The notes: generated by a model from the sequence alone, not told the origin. DNA of 64,000 nt from JAJFJD01 sp965228695 (GCA_965228695.1 CBDDIB010000002.1:1240001-1304000), one strand, 5' to 3'; shown: positions 17,186 through 26,765, numbered from the stretch's first letter. Numbers and translations are program-made.

Positions 17186-18210
17186 AGGACCGCGTCAATC
17201 GGATCGCATTCCTGGTAACGCTTACCTTGTTGGTAACCGCGCCGTGGCTGTTGCCGGCGCTGGGCTATGACTATTGGCTGGATATCATCGCCGAGATCAT
17301 CATCTGGTCGCTGTTCGCGGCCAGCGTGAACCTGCTGTTCGGCTATGTCGGCCTGCTGTCCTTTGGGCAGGCATTGTTCTTCGGCATGGGAATGTTCGGT
17401 GTCGCGATCGGAGTCGCCAAGCTCGGCCTCGGATTCTGGCCGGCGCTCGGGTTCGGCATGGTTGTTTCCGTGGCGATGGCCGCCGTTGCGGGCGCGCTCG
17501 CCGTCCGGCTGACCTGGCATTACTTCGCGATCATCACGGTCGTCTTCTCGCTGATCTTCTACTTCATCGCATTGAGCGCGAAGCCGATAACCGGCGGCGA
17601 TGACGGCACGAGCTTCTCGATGCCGCCGATGCTGACCATGGGCGAATTCGAACTGAGCCTGACGGATCCGACGGTGCAGTATTTCTTCATCCTGCTTGCG
17701 GTGGGATCGGCCTTCTACCTCAAATACCGGATCATCAAGAGCCCGTTCGGCATGGCGTTGATGGCGGTGCGCGAGAACGACGTCCGGGCATCGCTGATCG
17801 GGCTGAACGTCTATTTCCTGCGCTGGGTCGCCTTCGTCGTCGCGGGCGGATTCGCCGGGCTGGCGGGATGCCTGTTCGCGCTGTTCGGTCGCTACGCCTC
17901 GGCGTCCTACATGTTCTATCACGTGTCCGGCGAAGGCGTGGTGTGGACCATCGTCGGTGGGGCGGGGACCCTGTTCGGCCCCGCGATCGGCACCGCGCTT
18001 CTGATCATCGTCCGCGAAGAACTTTCGAATGTTTGGGAACATTATCCGATCCTGGTCGGCGTGATCGTCATCGTGACGGTGATCTTCGCGCCGAAAGGCA
18101 TCGCGGGAATTTGGAACACGATGCTCGACCGGTTCGCGTCCAAGGCGGATGAAAGTCCGCCGCCGGCCGAGCCCGCGCCGACGCCCGCCAAGAGCGAGGC
18201 CGGATCATGA
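17182..18210 (+). CDS. Branched-chain-type ABC transporter permease (LivM family)
   Basis: A 342-residue second permease. The LivM landmarks are the ASVNLLFGYVGLLSFGQALFF-like segment (residues ~48-68), the MALMAVRENDVRASLIG loop (about 190-206) that contacts the ATPases, and VVWTIVGGAGTLFGPAIGTA near 255-275. A charged Pro-rich tail (residues 320-342) is unusual but occurs in relatives. ATG overlaps the upstream stop by four bases, and its own stop overlaps the next start likewise. Confidence 0.92.
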   Translation: MKDRVNRIAFLVTLTLLVTAPWLLPALGYDYWLDIIAEIIIWSLFAASVNLLFGYVGLLSFGQALFFGMGMFGVAIGVAKLGLGFWPALGFGMVVSVAMAAVAGALAVRLTWHYFAIITVVFSLIFYFIALSAKPITGGDDGTSFSMPPMLTMGEFELSLTDPTVQYFFILLAVGSAFYLKYRIIKSPFGMALMAVRENDVRASLIGLNVYFLRWVAFVVAGGFAGLAGCLFALFGRYASASYMFYHVSGEGVVWTIVGGAGTLFGPAIGTALLIIVREELSNVWEHYPILVGVIVIVTVIFAPKGIAGIWNTMLDRFASKADESPPPAEPAPTPAKSEAGS

Positions 18211-18983
18211 CCGTGCCGATGCTCGCGATCGCCGACCTGACCAAACGCTTCGGCGGGCTGGTGGCGCTCGATCATGTGACGCTCGACCTGGAACCGAATG
18301 TCCTGCACGCGATCATCGGCCCGAACGGGGCGGGTAAGACCACGTTGTTCAACACGATTTCGGGCATGCTCAAGTCGGATTCCGGCACGGTGCGGTTTCA
18401 CGGCACCGATATCTCCCGCATGCCGCCGCATAAGATCAGCCGTCTCGGTATGAGCCGGTCGCTGCAGATCAAGAGCGTGTTCGATTCCATGACCGTGGCG
18501 GAAAACCTCTGGATCGCGGCACAGGCGCAGCAAGGCGTGATGCACGCCTTCGCCCGGCGAGGCAGTTTCGGCGGAACGGCGAAACGGGTCGATACGGTCT
18601 TGGAACAGACCGGGCTCGGCGACTTTCGGGATACGCCCGCGGGCACCTTGTCCTATGGCGACGTCGCGCTGCTGGAAATCGGCATCGCCCTGGCGACCGA
18701 ACCGAAACTACTGCTGCTGGACGAGCCGATCTGCGGCATGGGGCCGGCGGAGACCGAGGCGACGGTCGAGAAGATCCGGCAACTGGCGAAATCCGTCGAC
18801 ATCATCATCATCGAGCACGACATGCCGGTGGTTTTCGATCTGGCCGAACACATCACGGTGATGGCGCAAGGCGGCGTTTTGGCCCGCGGCACGCCACAGG
18901 ACATCGCGAATAACACGGCGGTGCGGGAAGCCTATCTCGGCGACGAGGACGATGACGACGACGAGGTGACGGCCCATGCTTGA
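18207..18983 (+). CDS. Branched-chain-type ABC transporter ATPase (LivG family)
   Basis: A 258-residue ABC ATPase. Walker A is GPNGAGKTT (residues ~36-44), signature LSYGD (about 150), Walker B LLLLDEP (about 172), switch His in IIIEHDMPVVF. Energises import with LivF. The C-terminal end is acidic (GDEDDDDDEV), longer and more charged than usual LivG. It overlaps the next gene by eight bases. Confidence 0.93.
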   Translation: MTVPMLAIADLTKRFGGLVALDHVTLDLEPNVLHAIIGPNGAGKTTLFNTISGMLKSDSGTVRFHGTDISRMPPHKISRLGMSRSLQIKSVFDSMTVAENLWIAAQAQQGVMHAFARRGSFGGTAKRVDTVLEQTGLGDFRDTPAGTLSYGDVALLEIGIALATEPKLLLLDEPICGMGPAETEATVEKIRQLAKSVDIIIIEHDMPVVFDLAEHITVMAQGGVLARGTPQDIANNTAVREAYLGDEDDDDDEVTAHA

Positions 18984-19674
18984 GATTCGCGATCTTCGTG
19001 CGAGCTACGGCAAGGTCGAGGTTCTCCAGGGCGTTTCCCTCGATGTGGGCGACGGCGAGATCGTCGGGTTGCTGGGCCGCAACGGCGTGGGCAAGACGAC
19101 CACGTTGAAGTCGATCATGGGGTTGGTGCCCGCATCGTCCGGCCACGTATCCTTCGACGGCGTCGACCTGACCGGTCTGGCGGCGCATAAGGTGCCGCGT
19201 CAGGGTGTCGGTTACGTGCCGCAGGGGCGTGGCATCTTCCCGAACCTGTCGGTCGAGGAGAACCTGTTCCTCGGCCTGCCGCGCGACCCGTCGCGCGAAC
19301 AGAGCGAGATGGTCTACGACCGGTTCCCGCGCTTGAAGGAACGCCTGAGCCAGAAAGGCGGCACCCTCTCGGGCGGCGAGCAGCAGCAACTGGCGATCGC
19401 CCGCTGTCTCGTCATGCAGCCGAAACTGATCATTCTCGACGAGCCGACCGAAGGCATCATGCCGATCCTGGTCAAGGAGATCCGCTCCGAGATCAAAAAG
19501 ATCAACGGCACCGGCGTCTCCATCCTTCTGGTCGAACAGAACCTGGTTACCGCATTCAAAATCTGCAGCCGCATCTACCTCATGGAAAAAGGCACCATCG
19601 TCCATGAGTCGAGTGCTGCGGACCTCAAGACCCAGCCCGAAGTCATTCACCGGTACCTCGGGATGGCCGCATAG
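18976..19674 (+). CDS. Branched-chain-type ABC transporter ATPase (LivF family)
   Basis: A 232-residue ABC ATPase of the LivF type. Walker A GRNGVGKTT (residues ~35-43), the LivF hallmark RQGVGYVPQGRGIFPNLSVE near 75-95, signature LSGGEQQQLAIAR (about 132) and Walker B LIILDEPTEG (about 153). Works with LivG as the transporter's heterodimeric motor. Starts inside the last codons of livG; the binding-protein gene follows 20 bases later. Confidence 0.95.
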   Translation: MLEIRDLRASYGKVEVLQGVSLDVGDGEIVGLLGRNGVGKTTTLKSIMGLVPASSGHVSFDGVDLTGLAAHKVPRQGVGYVPQGRGIFPNLSVEENLFLGLPRDPSREQSEMVYDRFPRLKERLSQKGGTLSGGEQQQLAIARCLVMQPKLIILDEPTEGIMPILVKEIRSEIKKINGTGVSILLVEQNLVTAFKICSRIYLMEKGTIVHESSAADLKTQPEVIHRYLGMAA

Positions 19675-19694
19675 CAAAATAGGGAGTGATAGAA

Positions 19695-21014
19695 ATGAAG
19701 AGCAAAGACAAGAAAGCGGCGCCCCGCGTGCCGGACAGCTTGATTACATTGCCCCGCCGAAGCTTTCTGCAGACGGCGCTCGCCGGCGGCGCGATCGCGT
19801 CGACCGCCTATGTTTCCCTGACCCGTGACCTGTTCGCAAAGGAAAGCGGCCCCATCGTCATCGGCCATCAATGCGAACTGACTGGCGGATTCTCGTCCTG
19901 GGGCTATTGGCATGACAAATGCGCCAAGGCCGCGGCCAAGGTCATCAACGAAGGCGGCGGCATCGCCGGCCGCAAACTCGAAGTGCCGATCGCGGATACC
20001 GAATCGAACCCGGCGGCGGGTGCGCGGAAACTGCGCTCGCTCATCCAGCGGTCGAAGGCCCGCTTCGTCGTGGGCTCTGTGCATTCAGGCATCATGCTCG
20101 CCTCGATCCCCATCGCGTCCGAATTGAAGACGCCGTATTTCTCGGCGGGCGAGGCGACCGAGGCGACGGGTTCGAAGGGCACGCGCTACAGCTTCCGCAC
20201 GGGAACCGATACCTATGCCTTGGCCGCCGCCGGAGCGCCCTGGGCGTTCAAGAATCTCGGCAAAAACTGGACGATGATCTTCCCCGACTACGCCTGGGGC
20301 CACAGCCATCATGAAGAGCATCGCAAGTTGATCGAGTCGATGGGCGGCAAGGTCAACGACCCGATCGCCGTTCCGCTCGGCACGAAGGATCTGGTGCCGT
20401 ATCTCGCGAAGATTCCGGAAGAGACCGAGGTCCTGTTCTCGGTCTTCTTCGGCGCGTTGTCGGTGGCGTTCTACACTCAGTCCAAGTCGATGAAGCTGGA
20501 CGAGAAGATGAAGATGTATTCGGTCAGCGGCACGATCGAGGCGATCGATCCGGCGGCGATCAACGGTGCGGCCGAAGGCGTCTATTTCCTGGAGAATTTC
20601 CCGCGTCCGCTGGAATACAAGGACGACGAGTATCATCGGGCATTCATTAAGATGATGGATATCGATCCGGTGCACGCCAGGGAGAACGGCTCGAGCCGTG
20701 TGATGGCCAAGAGCCATGCCTGGCAGTCCTACGAGAATTTCTTCGCTCTGAAGAAAGCGATCGAGGACTCCGGCTGGCAGCGGAAGAAGGACACGCCGGG
20801 CGTGATCGAGGCGCTAGAAGGCTTGAAGATGGACAACTCGCTGGCCCATCCGCAAGGTGCGAAGGTGCTGCGGGCCGAGGACCACAGCGGAATGATCGAC
20901 TGCTACATCAGTCAGGTTCAGAACGGGAAGTTTGCCGTCAAGAAGCATATCCCGCGCGCGGAAATGGAAGCGCTGCTGCCGCCGCGCTACGACTTCCGCA
21001 AATACAAGCTGTAA
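19695..21014 (+). CDS. Tat-exported ABC substrate-binding protein (Liv/amide type)
   Basis: A 439-residue periplasmic binding protein (type I fold). The N-terminus bears a twin-arginine signal, LPRRSFLQTALAGGAIAST (about residues 21-39), so it is exported folded by Tat, unlike most Sec-dependent LivJ proteins. The mature domain opens IVIGHQCELTGGFSSWG, then KVINEGGGIAGRKLEV, the usual ligand-lobe start. I set the start at ATG 19695, eight bases after AGGGAG. It belongs to the five-gene transporter set; relatives bind branched-chain amino acids, urea or short amides. Confidence 0.9.
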   Translation: MKSKDKKAAPRVPDSLITLPRRSFLQTALAGGAIASTAYVSLTRDLFAKESGPIVIGHQCELTGGFSSWGYWHDKCAKAAAKVINEGGGIAGRKLEVPIADTESNPAAGARKLRSLIQRSKARFVVGSVHSGIMLASIPIASELKTPYFSAGEATEATGSKGTRYSFRTGTDTYALAAAGAPWAFKNLGKNWTMIFPDYAWGHSHHEEHRKLIESMGGKVNDPIAVPLGTKDLVPYLAKIPEETEVLFSVFFGALSVAFYTQSKSMKLDEKMKMYSVSGTIEAIDPAAINGAAEGVYFLENFPRPLEYKDDEYHRAFIKMMDIDPVHARENGSSRVMAKSHAWQSYENFFALKKAIEDSGWQRKKDTPGVIEALEGLKMDNSLAHPQGAKVLRAEDHSGMIDCYISQVQNGKFAVKKHIPRAEMEALLPPRYDFRKYKL

Positions 21015-21031
21015 GCAAGAACGCGGGATTA

Positions 21032-21060
21032 CGGGGGCGGCGGTTTGGCCGCCGTTCCCG
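21032..21060 (+). terminator. Intercistronic GC hairpin after the binding-protein gene
   Basis: GGCGGC (21036-21041) pairs with GCCGCC (21048-21053) around a 6-base loop, with an outer CGGG/CCCG pairing. It lies 18 bases after the binding-protein stop. No T-run follows, so it may stabilise the upstream message or attenuate into the nitrilase gene and not fully terminate. Confidence 0.45.
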
Positions 21061-21086
21061 GCCTGCGGTTTCACGGGAGCCTAAAG

Positions 21087-22133
21087 TTGCGTGAGAACAG
21101 CAAGATCACCGTCTGCGCGGCGCATGTCGCGCCGGTCTATCTGGATACCCGGGCGACGGTCGCGAAGGCGTGCGGGCTGATCGCGGAGGCGTCGGAAAAA
21201 GGCGCCGATCTCGTCGTCTTTCCCGAGTCCTACATACCGGGGTTCCCGCTCTGGACGGCGGTAGCGCCGCCCTACCGGAACCACGATTTCTTCGAGCGCT
21301 TCGTCGCCGCATCGATCCGCGTCCCGGGACCGGAAATCGCCGACCTTTGCCGGGCGGCCCGCGATTCGCAGGTCATGGTGTCGATGGGTATCAGCGAATC
21401 GACCGACGTGAGCGTCGGCTGCCTGTGGAATTCGAACCTGTTGATCGACAAGGATGGATCAATCCTGAACCATCACCGCAAGCTGGTGCCGACCTTCTTC
21501 GAGAAACTGATCTGGGCGAACGGCGACGGCGTCGGGCTTCGCGTGACCGATACGTCATTGGGGCGTATCGGTATGCTGATCTGTGGTGAGAACACGAATC
21601 CTCTCGCGCGTTATGCGCTGATCGCCATGGGTGAACAGGTGCATATGTCGTCCTATCCGCCGATCTGGCCGACGCATCAGCCGAGCGCGAACGACGCCTA
21701 CGACCTGACCAGCGCGATCCGCATCCGCGCCGGCGCGCATTCGTTCGAGGCGAAGGCGTTCAACATCGTCGCGTCGTCGATCCTCGACGAAACGGCGCTC
21801 GACGCCTTGAAGCCGCTGGGTGACGAGGCGATGGATATCATCACCGGATCGCCGCGCGGGGCGTCGATGATCCTCAATCCGCAAGGCAACGTCATCGCCG
21901 AGACGGCATCCCGCGAGGACGAGCTTCTCATCGCGGACATCGATCTGCAGGACTGCGTGGTGCCGAAGCAGTTCCACGACGTCGCCGGCTACTACAACCG
22001 GTTCGACATCTTCGATTTCGCGGTCGACCGGTCACCGCGCGATCCGGCGCGGCTGCCTGGGAATGACGGGCCGCGCAGCTACGAGTTCGACATGCTAGAC
22101 TCCCGATGGGCGAAAGCCGATGCGGCCGAGTAG
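21087..22133 (+). CDS. Nitrilase-family carbon-nitrogen hydrolase
   Basis: A 348-residue nitrilase-superfamily enzyme of the true nitrilase branch. The catalytic triad is Glu47 (VVFPESYIPGFPLW), Lys132 (HHRKLVPT) and Cys166 (LICGENTNPLAR); the CGENTNP motif is typical of aliphatic/aryl nitrilases that convert a nitrile to acid plus ammonia. The start is not firm: I favour TTG 21087 with GGGAG eight bases before; TTG 21045 would add 14 residues. Its place behind the Liv transporter suggests it hydrolyses the imported compound or a product of it. The LysR gene follows 41 bases later. Confidence 0.9.
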   Translation: MRENSKITVCAAHVAPVYLDTRATVAKACGLIAEASEKGADLVVFPESYIPGFPLWTAVAPPYRNHDFFERFVAASIRVPGPEIADLCRAARDSQVMVSMGISESTDVSVGCLWNSNLLIDKDGSILNHHRKLVPTFFEKLIWANGDGVGLRVTDTSLGRIGMLICGENTNPLARYALIAMGEQVHMSSYPPIWPTHQPSANDAYDLTSAIRIRAGAHSFEAKAFNIVASSILDETALDALKPLGDEAMDIITGSPRGASMILNPQGNVIAETASREDELLIADIDLQDCVVPKQFHDVAGYYNRFDIFDFAVDRSPRDPARLPGNDGPRSYEFDMLDSRWAKADAAE

Positions 22134-22174
22134 AATGCGGCCGCTCAGTTTCATGTCGTTGACGGTGGTGACCG

Positions 22175-23128
22175 GTGTCGGGCGATCTGATCAGCAGCAA
22201 CTCGTTGCCCACTGTGGCCAAGTCGAAGCAATTTGACTGGTCGGACATCGAGGTCTTCCTCGCCGTCGCCCAGTTCAAGAGTCTGTCCGAAACGGCGCGG
22301 CATCTTGGGGTCAACCATTCCACGGTCGGCCGGCGGCTGCGGGCGCTCGAAGACGCCCTGAACGAGAAACTGTTCGAGCGGACCCGGCTGGGGTTTCTCC
22401 TGACCGACGCGGGGCATAGCCTGCTGGCGCATGCCGAAGGGATGGCGGCGCATGCGCATTCCATCGCCGCCGATTTCAGCGACGCGACCGATGCGCCCGG
22501 CGGCGTGGTCCGGGTCGCGACGATGGAGGCGCTGGGCAGCCTGTATCTGGCGCCGCGGTTCGAAGCGCTCTACCGGCAATCGCCGTCGATCCGGATCGAA
22601 CTGGTCACCGCGTCGCATTGGATCAACCTGTCGAAACGCGAAACCGATATCCTGATCTCCTTTCCGAAGCCGCAGGGCCGGCGTATTTCCGTCACGAAGA
22701 TCGGTGAGTTCGCGCTGCATTTCTATGCTACGCCGGGTTACTTGGCGGCGCAGGGCACGCCCGCATCCCTTGACGATCTCGGCAAGCATCACTTCATCGA
22801 CTATATCGACGAACTGGTGCAGATTTCCGCCGTGCGCTGGACGTCGGACGTGCTGCGCGACCCCAACGCGATCTTCCGTTCGACGAGCTTGGTGGCCCAG
22901 TATCACGCGGCGCTGTCGGGTATCGGCATCGCCATGCTGCCGACATTCCTGGCGTCCCGCGACGACCGGTTGACGCGGATTCTGGGAGATACCGTGGTGG
23001 TGAAGCGCGATTTCTGGCTCGCGGTTCACGAGGACCTGCTGCACTTGGCGCGGGTCCGTCAGGCGATTTCCTTCCTGTCCAACCTTATCGAGTCGGATCG
23101 CGATTTCCTGATCGGAAAGACTCCGTAG
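22175..23128 (+). CDS. LysR-family transcriptional regulator
   Basis: A 317-residue LysR regulator. The helix-turn-helix is at about residues 25-75 (FLAVAQFKSLSETARHLGVN, then STVGRRLRALEDAL), followed by a LysR substrate-binding domain to about 310. The GTG start at 22175 has a weak upstream site, and the first 17 residues are an uncommon leader; a shorter start is possible. It lies at the end of the transporter/nitrilase unit and probably controls it or the convergent molybdenum gene. The closely linked long inverted repeat before the permease genes is a candidate target (inference). Confidence 0.85.
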   Translation: MSGDLISSNSLPTVAKSKQFDWSDIEVFLAVAQFKSLSETARHLGVNHSTVGRRLRALEDALNEKLFERTRLGFLLTDAGHSLLAHAEGMAAHAHSIAADFSDATDAPGGVVRVATMEALGSLYLAPRFEALYRQSPSIRIELVTASHWINLSKRETDILISFPKPQGRRISVTKIGEFALHFYATPGYLAAQGTPASLDDLGKHHFIDYIDELVQISAVRWTSDVLRDPNAIFRSTSLVAQYHAALSGIGIAMLPTFLASRDDRLTRILGDTVVVKRDFWLAVHEDLLHLARVRQAISFLSNLIESDRDFLIGKTP

Positions 23129-23141
23129 CGGCGGTTCGGTC

Positions 23142-25466
23142 TTACCCGGATTTTGCGTTCCGGATCGCGCGCCACAGCCGTTCCGGCGTCGCGGGCATGG
23201 GGACATGCCGCACACCCAGCGCGGACAGTGCATCGACAAGCGCGTTGGCGACCGCCGGCATCGCGCCGACGGTACCGGCCTCGCCCGCGCCCTTGACGCC
23301 GAGCGGGTTGGTCTCGGTCGGCACCGGGTTGCTCTCGATATCCATGAAGCACAGGTCGTCCGCGCGCGGCATGCAGTAGTCCATGAAGGACCCGGACAGA
23401 AGCTGTCCCGTGCCGTCCTCGTAGCGGATGTCCTCCATCAGCACCTGCCCGGCGCCCATCGCGATCCCGCCGTGGAGCTGGCCCTTGAGCAGCAGCGGGT
23501 TCAACACCACACCCACGTCGTCGACCACGCTGTAGCGCAGAATCTCCGTTTCGCCGGTTTCCGCGTCGATCTCCAACTCGCAGACATGCGCGCCGTTGGG
23601 AAAATTCATCGAAGTCGGCGACCAGATCGCATGACCGCTCAATCCCGGCTCCAAGCCATCGGGCAGTTTGTCCGGATTGTAGGCGAGCCGGGCGGCATCC
23701 TTGACGGTCATCGACCGGTTGGTGCCGGCGACGCTGAACACGCCGTCCTCGAAGTCGACCTGCTTCGGGTCGGCGTCGAGCGCGTGGGCGGCGATGAGCA
23801 TGGCCTTGGCGATCACTTTCTGCATGGCTTCGTGCAGGGCCGATCCGCCGATCGTCGCCGAGCGCGAGCCGAAGCTGCCGCGCCCGAACGGCACCTTGTC
23901 CGTGTCGCCCGACACATAGCGCACGTCGTCCGGGTCCAGGCCGAGGCGCTCGCAGGCGAGTTGCGTATACATGGTGGCGTGGCCCTGACCCTGGTCGATC
24001 GAGCCGGTCAGGATGGTGGCCGAACCGCCGCCGTCGAAGCGGATTTCCGCGCCCTCAACCCCTTCGGAGCCTGCCCGTTCGATCGTGTTGGACAGGCCGA
24101 GGCCGCGCAGCTTGCCGCGCGTTTTGGATTCGGCGCGGCGTTGTTCGAATCCGTCGCGGTCTGCCAGGTCGGCCGCCATGTTCATGTTCTTCTCGAACTC
24201 GCCGCTGTCATAGGTATAGGTGAGGCCGGTCTTGTAGGGCATGGCGTCGGGCGGGATGGTGTTGCGGCGGCGTAATTCCGCCGGGTCGATATCCATCTCG
24301 TCGGCGGCGATGTCGATCAGCCGTTCGATCACGAAGGCGGCTTCCGGCCGCCCATTGCCGCGATAGGCCCGGATCGGGTTGGTGTTGGTGAAGACCGCGG
24401 TCACGTCCGCGTGGATCGCCGGCGTGGTGTAGACCCCGGCCAGCGAGCCGAGATTCTTGACCGCCGAGCTTTCACCGCCGAGTTGGACATAGGCGCCGAC
24501 GCTGGCAATCGTCTTGACGTCGAGCGCAAGGAATTTCCCGTCGCGGTCCAAGCCGAGCGCCGCCTCGATCACGTTGTCGCGGCCATGGCCGTCGCTGAGC
24601 AGCGCCTCCGACCGGGTGCTGATCCATTTGACCGGGCGGCCGAGTCGTTTCGATGCCAACAGGACGAGCGGCACCTCGTTGTAGACCGCGGATTTCATGC
24701 CGAACCCGCCGCCGATGTCGCCCGCGATCACGCGCACCCGGCTTTCGGGCACGCCGAGGATGCGGGACAGCAGGCCGCGATAGGGCTGCAGTCCCTGCAA
24801 CGTCGTATGGAGCGTGTAGTGATCTTCCGTCGCGTCGTAATGACCGATGCAGCCGCGCGGCTCCATGCTGTTGGCGCTGACCCGGTTGATCACCAGTTTC
24901 TGGCGTACCACGTGATCGGCGGCCGCAAGGGCGGCGTCGGTCGCCGCCTTGTCGCCCTCGGTGTGCACGTAACAGATGTTGTCCGGACACTCGTCCCAGA
25001 CCGGCGGGGCGTCGGCCGTTGCCGCCGCCTCGGTATCGGTGATCGACGGCAGGGGATCGTAGTCGACCTCGATAAGATCCGCCGCGTCCATCGCTTGGTT
25101 GCGCGTCTCGGCGACGACGAAAGCGACATAGTCGCCCACACGCCGGACCCGGTCGCGCACGAGCGCCTGATACGGCGGCACGAACATCGGCGAGCCGTCG
25201 CGCCGGAAGCGGCCGCTGCCGGTCGGCAGGTCGGCGAAGCCCGACGCCGCCCAATCCTCGCCGGTCAGGACCGCCAAGACGCCGGGCGCCGCTTCCGCCG
25301 CCGCCGTGTCGATGGCGAGGATGCGGGCATGCGCGTGGGGCGACCGCAGCACATGCCCGAAAGCCATGTCCGGCAGCACGATGTCGTCCACATACCGTCC
25401 GCCGCCGCGCAGCAGCCGCGGGTCTTCGAAGCGCGAGACCGATTGGCCGACGGCATACTCACCCAT
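23142..25466 (-). CDS. CoxL/XdhB-like molybdopterin-binding hydroxylase large subunit
   Basis: A 774-residue molybdenum-hydroxylase large subunit (xanthine dehydrogenase/CO dehydrogenase family). It starts with the family signature SRFEDPRLLRGGGRYVDDI, has GDIGGGFGMKSAVYNEVPL (about residue 245), RAYRGNGRPEAAFVIERLID (about 370) where CoxL carries its VAYRCSFR loop, SIDQGQGHATMY (about 490), and the catalytic-glutamate motif GVKGAGEAGTVG near the end. It hydroxylates a C-H using water at a Mo-cytosine dinucleotide. No FAD (CoxM) or 2Fe-2S (CoxS) subunit gene adjoins; they must be elsewhere. The start is supported by family length and only a weak Shine-Dalgarno. Confidence 0.88.
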   Translation of the reverse strand: MGEYAVGQSVSRFEDPRLLRGGGRYVDDIVLPDMAFGHVLRSPHAHARILAIDTAAAEAAPGVLAVLTGEDWAASGFADLPTGSGRFRRDGSPMFVPPYQALVRDRVRRVGDYVAFVVAETRNQAMDAADLIEVDYDPLPSITDTEAAATADAPPVWDECPDNICYVHTEGDKAATDAALAAADHVVRQKLVINRVSANSMEPRGCIGHYDATEDHYTLHTTLQGLQPYRGLLSRILGVPESRVRVIAGDIGGGFGMKSAVYNEVPLVLLASKRLGRPVKWISTRSEALLSDGHGRDNVIEAALGLDRDGKFLALDVKTIASVGAYVQLGGESSAVKNLGSLAGVYTTPAIHADVTAVFTNTNPIRAYRGNGRPEAAFVIERLIDIAADEMDIDPAELRRRNTIPPDAMPYKTGLTYTYDSGEFEKNMNMAADLADRDGFEQRRAESKTRGKLRGLGLSNTIERAGSEGVEGAEIRFDGGGSATILTGSIDQGQGHATMYTQLACERLGLDPDDVRYVSGDTDKVPFGRGSFGSRSATIGGSALHEAMQKVIAKAMLIAAHALDADPKQVDFEDGVFSVAGTNRSMTVKDAARLAYNPDKLPDGLEPGLSGHAIWSPTSMNFPNGAHVCELEIDAETGETEILRYSVVDDVGVVLNPLLLKGQLHGGIAMGAGQVLMEDIRYEDGTGQLLSGSFMDYCMPRADDLCFMDIESNPVPTETNPLGVKGAGEAGTVGAMPAVANALVDALSALGVRHVPMPATPERLWRAIRNAKSG

Positions 25467-25675
25467 GGCGGCTCTGCGTAGATGTATGTGAAGGGAAGGG
25501 ATCGCCAGCTTGGATCATGAGGTTCGCTCTCCTGTCCCAATAGCTTACGGGAATGGATACGGTAGATTCAACGAGGCTTGCGCCGGAGTCGCACCCGACA
25601 CGTCGCGGCGCTATTGTAAGGATAGGACAAGCAACAGAACAAACGAGCGGTTCCGCTCTACAGGAGGAAGTGCCC

Positions 25676-26722
25676 ATGCGCGGCGTCGTCTTTACAGGCA
25701 ATCGCAAACTCGAACTCATGGAATTCGACGATCCCACACCCGGTCCCCGGGATGTCATCCTGGAGATCAAGGCGTCCGGCATGTGCGGCAGCGACCTGTG
25801 GAAATACCGGGCCGAGCCGGGCGGACATGCCGGACCCGGCCATAAGGCGCCGGAGGGTCCCATCATCGCCGGACACGAACCCTGCGGCGTGGTTGCCGAG
25901 GTCGGCAGCGCCGTCAGCGAAAGCGAGGCGCGGGTCGGACAGCGCGTGATGGATCATCACTACGAAGGCTGCGGCGCGTGCAAACACTGTCAGTCCGGCT
26001 GGGCGCAGATGTGTCTTGACGGCGCCATCGTCTACGGGGCCGGGGGCCACGGGGCGCATGCCAAATACATGAAGGTGCCGGTCTCGACGCTGGTGCCATT
26101 GCCCGACGACCTGTCCTTCGAGGTGGGGGCCGCGATCTCCTGCGGCACGGGCACCGCTTTCGGCGCGCTGCGGCGGCTGTCGCTGCACGGCGACGAGACC
26201 ATCGCGATCTTCGGGCAAGGGCCGGTCGGCCTGTCGGCGACCCAGCTTGCCGTTGAGATGGGCGCGCGCGTGATTGCCCTCGACGTCTCTTCGGAACGCG
26301 GCGAACTGGCCAAGGCCTTCGGCGCGGATGTGGTGATTAATCCTTCCAACGTGGACCCGGTCGACGCGATCCGCGAGCTGACGCACGGTGAAGGGGCGCA
26401 CAAGACGCTGGACTGTTCCTCCAACCCGGACGCCCGGGCGGCGGCGGTGCGGGCGACGCGAAGCTGGGGCACGGCCTGTTATGTGGGCGAGACCGGCGAG
26501 GTCACGCTGGAGGTCAGCCCCGACCTGCTGCGCCGCCAGATCACGCTGGTCGGATCTTGGACCTTCTCCAAGAACGGCCAGGCCGATTGCGCCGAGTTCA
26601 TCTCGGACCGCAAGATTCCCGTGGAAAAACTGTTCAGCGACCGCTGGAAGCTGGACCAAGCCGAGGAGGCGTATCAACTGTTCGACACGCAGACCACCGG
26701 CAAGGGCGTGTTCTTGATGTAA
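25676..26722 (+). CDS. Zinc-dependent alcohol/polyol dehydrogenase
   Basis: A 348-residue medium-chain (MDR) dehydrogenase. Catalytic zinc residues are in SGMCGSDLW (Cys near residue 37) and GHEPCG; the structural zinc site is GCGACKHCQSGWAQMC with four cysteines; the coenzyme motif is IFGQGPVGLSA. It oxidises an alcohol using NAD(P). The ATG at 25676 has AGGAGG eight bases before, a clear start. It is divergent from the molybdenum gene, 209 bp apart, and followed by a small cupin gene. Substrate unknown; relatives include threonine and sorbitol dehydrogenases. Confidence 0.9.
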   Translation: MRGVVFTGNRKLELMEFDDPTPGPRDVILEIKASGMCGSDLWKYRAEPGGHAGPGHKAPEGPIIAGHEPCGVVAEVGSAVSESEARVGQRVMDHHYEGCGACKHCQSGWAQMCLDGAIVYGAGGHGAHAKYMKVPVSTLVPLPDDLSFEVGAAISCGTGTAFGALRRLSLHGDETIAIFGQGPVGLSATQLAVEMGARVIALDVSSERGELAKAFGADVVINPSNVDPVDAIRELTHGEGAHKTLDCSSNPDARAAAVRATRSWGTACYVGETGEVTLEVSPDLLRRQITLVGSWTFSKNGQADCAEFISDRKIPVEKLFSDRWKLDQAEEAYQLFDTQTTGKGVFLM

Positions 26723-26765
26723 CGGTGGCATGGGCCGCACGGAAAACCCAGGGAGAAACGGCGCA

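Noticed and set aside
18207..18983. The LivG signature LSYGD looked like a degenerate ABC signature.
   Set aside because: LivG proteins commonly carry LSYG followed by Q or D; Walker A, Walker B and the switch histidine are intact.
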